From the NCBI GenBank assembly GCA_004525275.1, contig SPCO01000033.1, positions 1 to 10,336 of the forward strand: 10,336 nt of DNA. Direction: 5' to 3'. The position numbers were made by a program, and so were the translations under genes. Positions 1 through 5,459 of the stretch are shown here, in pieces. The notes below the pieces were generated by a model. It saw only the letters and a list, made by a program, of their open reading frames with translations. It was not told the origin of the DNA and made no database searches. How positions within the stretch are numbered: position 1 is the stretch's first letter; each line of letters starts with the position of its first letter. This DNA comes from Thermomicrobiales bacterium. GTDB taxonomy: Bacteria > Chloroflexota > Limnocylindria > Limnocylindrales > CSP1-4.

Positions 1-265
1 CCTTCGTCGACAGCGGGTTGCTCGCGGCGAGGACGACCTCGGCGCCCCCGGCCTTGAGGGTGCGCATCAGGTTGGCCGTCTCCGTGGTGACATGCAGGCA
101 GGCGCCGATGCGCAGGCCGTCGAGCGGTCGGTCACGCTCGAACCGTTCGCGGATCAGACGCAGGACGGGCATCTCGCGCTCAGCCCATTCGATCCGTCGG
201 ATTCCCTCGGCGGCGAGGCCAAGATCCGTCACATCGTGGGCCACAGGGCTACTGGCAGAGGTCAT
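1..265 (-). CDS. ahcY: Adenosylhomocysteinase, N-terminal part (cut by window edge)
   Basis: Cytosolic S-adenosylhomocysteine hydrolase, which reversibly splits SAH into adenosine and homocysteine and so removes the product inhibitor of SAM-dependent methyltransferases. Only the first 88 residues are present. They contain the family's N-terminal pattern: DLGLAAEGIRRIEWAEREMP at about residues 14-33, then ACLHVTTETANLMRTL at 55-70 with the conserved His58 of the substrate-binding region, and GGAEVVLAASNPLSTK at 73-88. The start is ATG at 265-263, and its ATGA overlaps the TGA stop of the upstream GNAT gene by 4 nt, which suggests translational coupling. An AAGGAG ribosome site lies 11 nt upstream, inside the GNAT gene. 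The NAD-binding domain and C-terminus lie outside the window. Position after mtnA and apt fits a SAM by-product recycling operon. The family identity is very secure; whether the rest of the gene is intact cannot be seen. Confidence 0.95.
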   Translation of the reverse strand, partial: MTSASSPVAHDVTDLGLAAEGIRRIEWAEREMPVLRLIRERFERDRPLDGLRIGACLHVTTETANLMRTLKAGGAEVVLAASNPLSTK

Positions 266-1128
266 CGAAGATCGATCTCCTTGCGTGTAAGGAACCGCCG
301 GAGCGGGGTCATGAGGTCGGGCCATTGCGAGCCGAGGCGATGGACGAGCCGCTCTTCGAATCGGAGATGCTCGGCGTAGCCAAGTCGGTGATAGGCGTTG
401 AGCGCGGGTGGATTGTCGGACCGGACATTGAGGACGACCTGGTCGCACGATCGCAGGAGCTCGGCCGTCACGGCGCCGGTCACCGCAGTCGCGAACCCAC
501 GACCACGATAGTCGACATCGGTCAGAACGTTTCCGACGACCGCCAGCCGAGCGCCAGGACTGACGACGTGGGTCCCGGCCGCGGCGACGAGTCGACCGTT
601 CACGCGCAGACCGTAGTAGACCCCCTGGGCGATGGCGCTTGCGGGCAACCACGAGGCGAACCCGAGTTGGTAGAGCCGGTTCAGGTCACCGATCTCGACC
701 GGGAGCAGACGCTGGACACCGGCGGGATAGGGTCGGAAGGTCGAACGATCCACCCACATCCGAACCATCGCCGGACCCGGATCCACGCGATAGGCCGTCT
801 CGATGGCGGGCAGGACGGCCGCCGGGGCGGCCACATAGGCGACCCGCGGCCGGATCAGGTCACGGAGGATGCTGGCGATGCCATCCTCCCGGCCCATCAC
901 GAACATCGGTTGAGGCGTCGGGCCGTTGTATTCGAGGACCAGTGCGATCGGCCGCTCGCCATCCCAGGCGATCCCCCAGCGGGTCCTGGCGAACTCGCGC
1001 TCCTCGAGGTCGCAGATCGCGTAGGCGGCATACAGACGATCGTGCTCGAGAAACGCCCTCAGGAGCGTCTTGTCGGTCGTCGCCCGCGTGACGATCGACC
1101 CGTGCCGTCCGACCGCGACCGTCGCCAT
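262..1128 (-). CDS. GNAT family N-acetyltransferase
   Basis: 288-residue GCN5-related acyltransferase, expected to move an acyl group from acyl-CoA to an amine; the substrate is unknown. The catalytic fold is in the C-terminal half. Motif A is visible as NVLTDVDYRGRGFATAV at 200-216, with the acyl-CoA pyrophosphate loop R-G-R-G-F-A at 208-213. Motif B is NPPALNAYHRLGY at 239-251. Residues 1-140 form a longer N-terminal part than in minimal GNATs (about 150 residues), consistent with a degenerate tandem GNAT or FR47-like architecture. There are no membrane segments. The ATG start shares one base with the mtnA stop (TGATG), and the stop overlaps the ahcY start (ATGA), so it is embedded in the salvage operon. 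No strong ribosome site precedes it, which fits coupling to mtnA. The family call is firm. Its task in methionine or purine salvage is not evident, and it may be functionally unrelated. Confidence 0.9.
   Translation of the reverse strand: MATVAVGRHGSIVTRATTDKTLLRAFLEHDRLYAAYAICDLEEREFARTRWGIAWDGERPIALVLEYNGPTPQPMFVMGREDGIASILRDLIRPRVAYVAAPAAVLPAIETAYRVDPGPAMVRMWVDRSTFRPYPAGVQRLLPVEIGDLNRLYQLGFASWLPASAIAQGVYYGLRVNGRLVAAAGTHVVSPGARLAVVGNVLTDVDYRGRGFATAVTGAVTAELLRSCDQVVLNVRSDNPPALNAYHRLGYAEHLRFEERLVHRLGSQWPDLMTPLRRFLTRKEIDLR
277..282 (-). promoter_or_regulatory. Ribosome binding site of ahcY
   Basis: AAGGAG on the minus strand, 11 nt before the ATG of ahcY and inside the last codons of the GNAT gene. 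It supports the ATG at 265 as the true start, and shows that ahcY need not depend only on coupling through the ATGA overlap. Confidence 0.75.
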
Positions 1129-2528
1129 CAGCCGTTTGCCGCCGTGGGTTCGGTCTCAGCCGCTGGGGCCCGGACCGCCCTGAAGGCGGGCGTGGACGCC
1201 CAACGTGCTGCGGCCTGCTCCGATGCCTCGCGGAGTCCGGTTTCGAAGGGAGCCTTCACGACGCCTTCTTCGGTCACGATCCCGGTGATCAATTCGGCCG
1301 GAGTCACATCGAATGCGGGGTTCCGGACGGCGGTCCCCGGCGGCGCGATGCGAACCCCGCGGAATTCGAGGACCTCGTCGGCCTTGCGCTCCTCGATCGG
1401 AATGGCCGAGCCATCCGCGCTACCGAGATCGACCGTGCTCGTCGGCGCACAGACGTAGAACGGGATGCCGTGTCGAGCCGCCAGAACGGCCAGCGGATAC
1501 GTGCCGACCTTGTTGGCCGTGTCGCCATTGGCCGCGACACGATCGGCCCCGACGAGGACGACATCGACCTCGCCGGACGCCATCAGATGACCGGCGGCCA
1601 CGTCGGGGAGGAGCGTATGGGGCACGCCAGCCTGGGCCAGTTCCCAGGCGGTGAGCCGCGCGCCCTGCAGATACGGGCGGGTCTCATCGACCCAGACATG
1701 CACGTCACGACCGGCATGGTGAGCCGCCTGGACGATCCCAAGGGCGGTCCCGTACTGGCCGCACGCGAGCGGCCCGGTGTTGCAATGGGTCAGGATCCGG
1801 ACCGGGCGTTCGGCAGGGTCGGGCAGGATGGCGTTTCCGAAGGTGGCCATCCGCCCATGATCGGTCGTCGCCTCGAAGATGATGGTGTCCGCCTCGGCGC
1901 GCATCGCGTCGGCGATGGCGTCGCCGTCCTCCGACAGCTCGCCGACCTCGACATAGCGGGCCATGACCCGTTCGACGGCCCAGCGCAGGTTGACCGCCGT
2001 CGGGCGCGCGTTGATCAGTGCGTTCGCGGCTCCGTGAATGGTGGCCTTTCGGGCATAGGGTCGACTGTCGCGCATGTGTTCGGCACTGAGCGCCAATCCC
2101 AGGGCTGCGACCTGGCCGATCGCCGGCGCACCGCGGACGATCATCTCGCGGATGGCGAAGCCAACCTCGCCGGCGGACTTGCAGGGATACTCCACCAGGT
2201 CGTCAGGCAGACGACGCTGATCGATCAGGAAGATCGTGCCGCCGTCCTCTCGAAACGGGGTGCGGAACCCGGCCGGGCCACTCGACACCAGATCGGCCTT
2301 CGGTTCGACCGAAACAGCAGCCCCCCTAACGGTCGATTCGGGGTCGAGGAGCGAGCTGGCGGCTTCGGCGGACGCTTGCTGGAGCGCCTGAGCTGCCCCA
2401 GCGACGGTTGCCGCGGCCTGGACGACCTCGGATGCGAACGTTCGGAAGAATCGGCGCCGGCCTAGATCGACCGCTGGCTTCGCGGGCGGCGCCGGGGCGG
2501 ACGTGTCGTGGTCAAGCGGATCTGTCAA
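1128..2528 (-). CDS. mtnA: S-methyl-5-thioribose-1-phosphate isomerase with N-terminal extension
   Basis: Aldose-ketose isomerase converting methylthioribose-1-phosphate to methylthioribulose-1-phosphate in the methionine salvage pathway. The eIF2B-like fold signatures are all present: RGAPAIG at 132-138, HCNTGPLA at 248-255 with catalytic Cys249, DETRPYLQGARLTAWEL at 281-297, VGADRVAANGDTANKVGTY from 326 with catalytic Asp329, and a C-terminal NPAFDVTPAELITGIVTEEG block. Cys249 and Asp329 match Cys160 and Asp240 of the B. subtilis enzyme with the same offset of 89. The 466-residue protein therefore carries about 89 extra N-terminal residues, including GRRRFFRTFASEVVQAAA at 23-40. The start is TTG, the only start-type codon after the apt stop, with GAGG 8 nt upstream. 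A GTG at codon 81 (2288-2286) is an alternative that would give a near-standard length. It lies 27 nt after apt and overlaps GNAT by 1 nt. The enzyme identity is nearly certain; the start is less so. Confidence 0.96.
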   Translation of the reverse strand: MTDPLDHDTSAPAPPAKPAVDLGRRRFFRTFASEVVQAAATVAGAAQALQQASAEAASSLLDPESTVRGAAVSVEPKADLVSSGPAGFRTPFREDGGTIFLIDQRRLPDDLVEYPCKSAGEVGFAIREMIVRGAPAIGQVAALGLALSAEHMRDSRPYARKATIHGAANALINARPTAVNLRWAVERVMARYVEVGELSEDGDAIADAMRAEADTIIFEATTDHGRMATFGNAILPDPAERPVRILTHCNTGPLACGQYGTALGIVQAAHHAGRDVHVWVDETRPYLQGARLTAWELAQAGVPHTLLPDVAAGHLMASGEVDVVLVGADRVAANGDTANKVGTYPLAVLAARHGIPFYVCAPTSTVDLGSADGSAIPIEERKADEVLEFRGVRIAPPGTAVRNPAFDVTPAELITGIVTEEGVVKAPFETGLREASEQAAARWASTPAFRAVRAPAAETEPTAANG

Positions 2529-2536
2529 TCTGCGCG

Positions 2537-2540
2537 CCTC
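2537..2540 (-). promoter_or_regulatory. Ribosome binding site of mtnA (supports TTG start)
   Basis: GAGG on the minus strand, 8 nt before the TTG at 2528, in the 27-nt gap after the apt stop. Spacing is ideal but the core is only four bases. It favours the long form of MtnA over a start at the GTG at 2288, which has only a G-rich run about 36 nt upstream. Confidence 0.5.
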
Positions 2541-2555
2541 GTTGCAGGCCGACCG

Positions 2556-3077
2556 TCAGTACTTGATAACGCTCGTGATCCGGCGTCCATCCAGCCGGTC
2601 GCGGCCGTTGAGGAACTCCAGCTCGACGAGGAAGGCGAGACCGACGACTTCGCCCTTCAAGCGTTCGACCAGCTCGATCGTACCGTTGACGGTGCCACCG
2701 GTCGCGAGCAGGTCGTCGACGACGAGGACCCGCTGACCAGGCTCGATCGCATCGCGGTGGATCTCCAGGGTGTTCGAGCCGTATTCGAGGGCGTACTCGA
2801 CGGTGATCGTCTCTGCCGGCAACTTCCCAAGCTTACGGACCGGCACGAGGCCGGCCCCAAGTTGATATGCCATCGGGGCACTGAAAATGAACCCACGCGA
2901 TTCCATACCGACAACGATGTCGATGGGCTCACCCAGGTACGGGGCCAGCATCTCGTCGATCGCCAGCTTGTAGGAGACCGGATCCTTGAGCAACGTCGTG
3001 ATGTCGTAGAACAGGATCCCGGGCTTCGGAAAGTCGGGGACTTCGCGGATCTTCGCGCGCAGCTCTTCCGCAGACAC
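2556..3077 (-). CDS. apt: Adenine phosphoribosyltransferase
   Basis: Cytosolic type I phosphoribosyltransferase that makes AMP from adenine and PRPP, recapturing adenine released from methylthioadenosine and other nucleosides. The 173-residue length is typical. Landmarks are the N-terminal VPDFPKPGILFYDITTLL at 13-30, the VVGMESRGFIF segment near residue 55-65, RKLGKLP in the flexible catalytic loop region, and the PRPP-binding motif VLVVDDLLATGGT at 117-129. The C-terminus ends in SVIKY, a natural Apt ending. The start is GTG at 3077, with GGAGG 10 nt upstream. mtnA follows 27 nt later in the same reading frame. The 86-nt gap to the MFS gene is the largest in the cluster, so apt could head its own transcript. 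Its place beside mtnA and ahcY points to adenine salvage from SAM by-products. Confidence 0.98.
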   Translation of the reverse strand: MSAEELRAKIREVPDFPKPGILFYDITTLLKDPVSYKLAIDEMLAPYLGEPIDIVVGMESRGFIFSAPMAYQLGAGLVPVRKLGKLPAETITVEYALEYGSNTLEIHRDAIEPGQRVLVVDDLLATGGTVNGTIELVERLKGEVVGLAFLVELEFLNGRDRLDGRRITSVIKY

Positions 3078-3163
3078 GATATCGGGGCCTCCAAGCGCGA
3101 CGAGGTGCGGCCTGTGATCGGGCCGCCTGAGGCCACGAAGTCTACCGCAGGCACCATGTCCCG
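3078..3163 (-). promoter_or_regulatory. apt leader / intergenic region with potential stem-loops
   Basis: 86-nt gap between the MFS stop and the apt GTG. On the minus strand it holds a perfect 6-bp inverted repeat, GCGGCC and GGCCGC, around an 8-nt loop (3107-3126). An outer perfect 6-bp pairing is also possible: GGCCTC (3134-3129) with GAGGCC (3091-3086), which would cover the apt GGAGG. A nearer CCTC (3104-3101) can pair with GAGG as an alternative. No T-run follows, so it is not a classic intrinsic terminator. I see no convincing promoter hexamers and no match to a known SAM or SAH riboswitch core. Short GC-rich inverted repeats arise easily by chance in such DNA, so regulation is only a possibility. 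Confidence 0.3.
3088..3092 (-). promoter_or_regulatory. Ribosome binding site of apt
   Basis: GGAGG on the minus strand, 10 nt upstream of the GTG at 3077. It decides the apt start, since no ATG is available at the expected N-terminus. The same bases can pair with upstream pyrimidine runs in the leader (see the leader entry). Confidence 0.75.
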
Positions 3164-4582
3164 CTATGGCGACCGTGCGGCCACGGCAAAGGCCGGCGCC
3201 CGCGCGGAGCCAGGCCGCAGCCGACCGGTGAGGGCCAGGCCGAAGGCGCCGATCACGATCGCCACGATGAATGCGACGGCCAGCCCGGCCGCAGGCTCGC
3301 CGGTCGATCGGAGGCTGGCGGCGACGATCGCGCCGGAGATCCCCGTCCCGAGGGTGGCCCCGATCGTATCGGTCAGCGACAGCGCGCTGGTGGCGAAACC
3401 CTGGGTCGTCACCGACGCCTCACGCAGCACGATGAGCGTGATCGGCGCATATGAGAGGCCCATGCCGAGACCGGCGACCCCGAAGGCCGGCAGGGCGACC
3501 AGCCAGGTGATCTCGGGCACGAGAGCGAGCAGCATCCCAGCCAGGCCAACAAGGATGAAGACGAACCCGACCTGCACGAACCGATAGGTCGGCCAGCGGG
3601 TGGCTCCGCGCGCCTGGATCCAGGCACCGGCGGTCCACGCGATGGTCGCGGCAGTGAGCGCCACGCCGGCCTGGACCGCCGACACCCCGCGCCAGTCGAT
3701 CAGGGCCAGCGCGACGAAGGCATCGACCCCGAAGAAGGCACACGTCTGGATCCCGCGCACGAGGACCGCCGCCGGCAGGATCGGACGCGCGGTCAACGTC
3801 CCGGCCGGGGTCAATCGCCGGATCGCATGCAGGCCGATCGCGGTCCCGATCACGACAAGCCCGACCGTCAGCAGCGGCTGCCCGGTGGTCAGACCCAGGG
3901 TGAAGAGTCCGGTACCGAGTGCGACCGCGAGAGCCAGGGGCAAGCGCCCACGCCGGGCGGAGCGCGCGGCCACGGAGCCCTCATCGTCTGGCGGTGGCGC
4001 GGCAGCCACATGGCGGAGCGCCTGCAGGGTCGTCGCGCCCGCGATGGCGATGAGCGGCAGCAGTCCGAGAAAGACAAAGCGCCAGCCGAGCGACTCGCCG
4101 ATCGCACCGGCGATCGCCGGACCGATCACGCCGGGCAGGACCCACGCGGTCGACAGCGTGGCAAACATGCGTGGACGGAGCCGTTCCGGGAGCGTCCGCC
4201 CGATGGCCACGTAGGCGATCGGCTGGAGGGTGCCGGCCCCAAGGCCCTGGAGAAACCGAGCCGCGACGAGGATGAGCATCGATGGGGCGAGGCCGCCGGC
4301 CAGCAGCCCGAGTGCGAACAGACCGATGCCGATCGCGAATGGGCCGGCCAACCCGCCGCGATCGATGGCGCCGCCGACCATGACGATCCCGATCAGCGCC
4401 CCAAGGAAGAACGCCGAGAAGACCCAGCCATAAAGCTCCAGGCCGCCTAGCTCGCGAGCCACGATCGGCATGACCGTCGAGATGGCCAGCGCCTCGAATG
4501 CGACGAGGGTGATGGTCACGACAAGGCCGATGGTCAGCGCACGGCGATCGGAGCGCCACAGGCTGTCGCTCGCGTCGGTCAC
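3164..4582 (-). CDS. MFS transporter, DHA2-like, 14 predicted membrane segments
   Basis: 472-residue inner-membrane major facilitator, probably a proton-driven exporter of small molecules; the substrate cannot be read from sequence. I count about 14 hydrophobic segments, beginning at residues 16-38, 51-73, 81-99, 101-128, 140-162 and 167-187. A hydrophilic loop at about 190-213 (proline- and acid-rich, then arginines) separates the first six from the rest. Family signs are a degenerate motif A (GGAIDRGG at 70-77), RFLQGLGAG at 109-117, and a motif C-like GPAIAGAIGESLGWRFVF at 154-171, typical of drug:H+ antiporters. The start is GTG, whose GTGA overlaps the stop of the SnoaL-like gene by 4 nt. 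No good ribosome site is seen, so coupled translation is likely. An export role for a methylthio compound or purine is conceivable from the neighbours but is speculation. Confidence 0.94.
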   Translation of the reverse strand: MTDASDSLWRSDRRALTIGLVVTITLVAFEALAISTVMPIVARELGGLELYGWVFSAFFLGALIGIVMVGGAIDRGGLAGPFAIGIGLFALGLLAGGLAPSMLILVAARFLQGLGAGTLQPIAYVAIGRTLPERLRPRMFATLSTAWVLPGVIGPAIAGAIGESLGWRFVFLGLLPLIAIAGATTLQALRHVAAAPPPDDEGSVAARSARRGRLPLALAVALGTGLFTLGLTTGQPLLTVGLVVIGTAIGLHAIRRLTPAGTLTARPILPAAVLVRGIQTCAFFGVDAFVALALIDWRGVSAVQAGVALTAATIAWTAGAWIQARGATRWPTYRFVQVGFVFILVGLAGMLLALVPEITWLVALPAFGVAGLGMGLSYAPITLIVLREASVTTQGFATSALSLTDTIGATLGTGISGAIVAASLRSTGEPAAGLAVAFIVAIVIGAFGLALTGRLRPGSARAPAFAVAARSP

Positions 4583-5037
4583 ACTCGGTCTGGCTCGACG
4601 CGCTCGACCCAGGCGGCTCGCCAGGCTGGTGGATCGAAAGGCTCAGCCCAGTAGTCGACCTCGCGATAGATCCGACCGTCGCGCATCCGACACATCGCGA
4701 CGAGGTGCCACACGGAGCCATCGGCATAGCGGGCCTGGCCCTCGAACCACCAGATGTCGCCGCTCCCCGCGATCCGTTCGAAAGTAAAGCTCGGGGTCAC
4801 GACCCAGCGATCCTCGCTGCCGGCCACGCGAGCTGAGCCATCCACCATATCCGGCACGCCGCCGGGATAATGGTCGGCGATGGCTCGCTCGTTCACGTGC
4901 CCGCGGATCCGCTCGCCCGATTGGGGGTAGTCGAGGACATAGTCCGGGTGACGCAGTCGACCAATCGTCTCCCCGTCATTGTCGGCGAGCGCCCGCAGAT
5001 ACGCGTTGATGACCTCTTCGTTCGTCAATTCGGGCAT
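4579..5037 (-). CDS. SnoaL-like / NTF2-fold protein
   Basis: 152-residue soluble protein of the NTF2-like superfamily, whose cone-shaped fold serves both enzymes and ligand-binding proteins. Visible pattern: N-terminal helix with NEEVINAYLRALADNDGE at 6-23, then LRHPDYVLDYPQSGERIRGH at 28-47, a central strand region with WWFEGQARYADGSVWHLVAM at 96-115, and the closing RDGRIYREVDYWAEPFDPPAW at about 119-139, which is very typical of SnoaL-like domains. No signal peptide or membrane segment is present. The ATG start is fixed by a near-perfect AAAGGAGGT ribosome site 9 nt upstream, making this the likely first gene of the left-hand cluster. The stop overlaps the MFS start (GTGA). The exact activity is unknown: isomerase, hydrolase and non-catalytic ligand binding are all possible. 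Confidence 0.82.
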   Translation of the reverse strand: MPELTNEEVINAYLRALADNDGETIGRLRHPDYVLDYPQSGERIRGHVNERAIADHYPGGVPDMVDGSARVAGSEDRWVVTPSFTFERIAGSGDIWWFEGQARYADGSVWHLVAMCRMRDGRIYREVDYWAEPFDPPAWRAAWVERVEPDRV

Positions 5038-5117
5038 CCCGATCCCACCTCCTTTCAGCGACTTGCGATGGTACGCCCACCGCCACTCGAGGAGCTATCT
5101 AGCGTCGGGCTGGTACC
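5038..5117. promoter_or_regulatory. Divergent intergenic region, presumed promoters both ways
   Basis: 80-nt gap between the minus-strand SnoaL-like gene and the plus-strand small gene. Promoters for both should lie here by position. I see only weak candidates: TATCTA at 5096-5101 on the plus strand, and TACCAT on the minus strand at 5073-5068, neither with a good -35 partner. An imperfect palindrome GCTA-TC-TAGC sits at 5094-5103, and TGGTAC occurs twice, at 5069-5074 and 5111-5116, 42 nt apart. Any of these could be an operator. The assignment rests on gene orientation, not on recognised elements. Confidence 0.4.
5047..5055 (-). promoter_or_regulatory. Strong ribosome binding site of the SnoaL-like gene
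   Basis: AAAGGAGGT on the minus strand, 9 nt before the ATG at 5037. It is the strongest Shine-Dalgarno sequence in the window and is consistent with the first gene of a transcript. Confidence 0.88.
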
Positions 5118-5432
5118 GTGGGGGTCGTGACTACCCGACATCTTCGCTTCGCCATCCACGACGTCACCTTCGGGGGGATCGGTCTGCCCGGCGCGACCGT
5201 CGACTGTTGGGACGACGACGAGGGTCAGTCGCGCTGGAGCGCGCGGATCGTTACGCGGGTCGGCCCGGAGCTCGATGAGGGCGAGCTGACCGGCCGAATG
5301 GCCGACGGTCGATCACTCTCCGGTCACTGTGTCGTCGCCGATCGCCAGGTCGGCGCGGGCGGTCGGCGCGAGACGCTCGTGGAGCTCCATGGATCGGGCG
5401 TCCTGCACGGACTCGAGGTCGCCGAGGCCTAG
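5118..5432 (+). CDS. Small protein of unknown function
   Basis: 104-residue protein and the only supported plus-strand gene. I do not recognise a family. Coding support: about 80% G/C at third positions in this frame, few rare-looking codons, and a protein-like pattern of alternating short hydrophobic stretches (probably beta-rich), with a DCWDDDEG acidic stretch near residues 29-36, the segment ELTGRMADGRSLSG at about 55-68 and a closing VELHGSGVLHGLEV. There is no signal peptide or membrane segment; it is probably cytosolic. The start may be GTG at 5118 or GTG at 5127 (101 residues). Neither has a well-spaced Shine-Dalgarno, so the transcript may be leaderless. It diverges from the SnoaL-like gene and converges on the methyltransferase with 27 nt between stops. 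It could be a chance frame, but the codon bias and the otherwise empty slot argue for a real gene. Confidence 0.6.
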   Translation: MGVVTTRHLRFAIHDVTFGGIGLPGATVDCWDDDEGQSRWSARIVTRVGPELDEGELTGRMADGRSLSGHCVVADRQVGAGGRRETLVELHGSGVLHGLEVAEA

Positions 5433-5437
5433 ATCCG

Positions 5438-5459
5438 TGCCGAGCGCGCTGGCCCGGCA
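5438..5459. terminator. Possible bidirectional hairpin between convergent genes
   Basis: TGCCG (5438-5442) and CGGCA (5455-5459) form a perfect 5-bp inverted repeat with a 12-nt loop that itself contains AGCGCGCT. It lies exactly in the 27-nt gap between two convergent stop codons, where a shared terminator would be expected. The stem is short and no T-run follows on either strand, so the evidence is mainly positional. Confidence 0.25.

Noticed and set aside
325..1458. Plus-strand open frame of 377 codons across GNAT and mtnA
   Set aside because: Antisense to two recognised enzymes, spans their junction, and has Arg/Gly/Asp-rich composition without domain signs.
1470..2465. Plus-strand open frame of 331 codons opposite mtnA
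   Set aside because: Shadow of mtnA; the minus-strand frame carries every MtnA catalytic motif.
2556..2558. Selenocysteine or recoded TGA joining apt and mtnA
   Set aside because: Apt ends in a natural family C-terminus, mtnA has its own start with a ribosome site, and no recoding hairpin is obvious.
3107..3126. Intrinsic terminator after the MFS gene
   Set aside because: The stem is only 6 bp and is not followed by a T-run on the minus strand, so it is noted as possible leader structure instead.
3078..3163. SAM or SAH riboswitch upstream of the salvage genes
   Set aside because: The gap is short and I could not match any conserved riboswitch core; only short GC-rich stems are visible.
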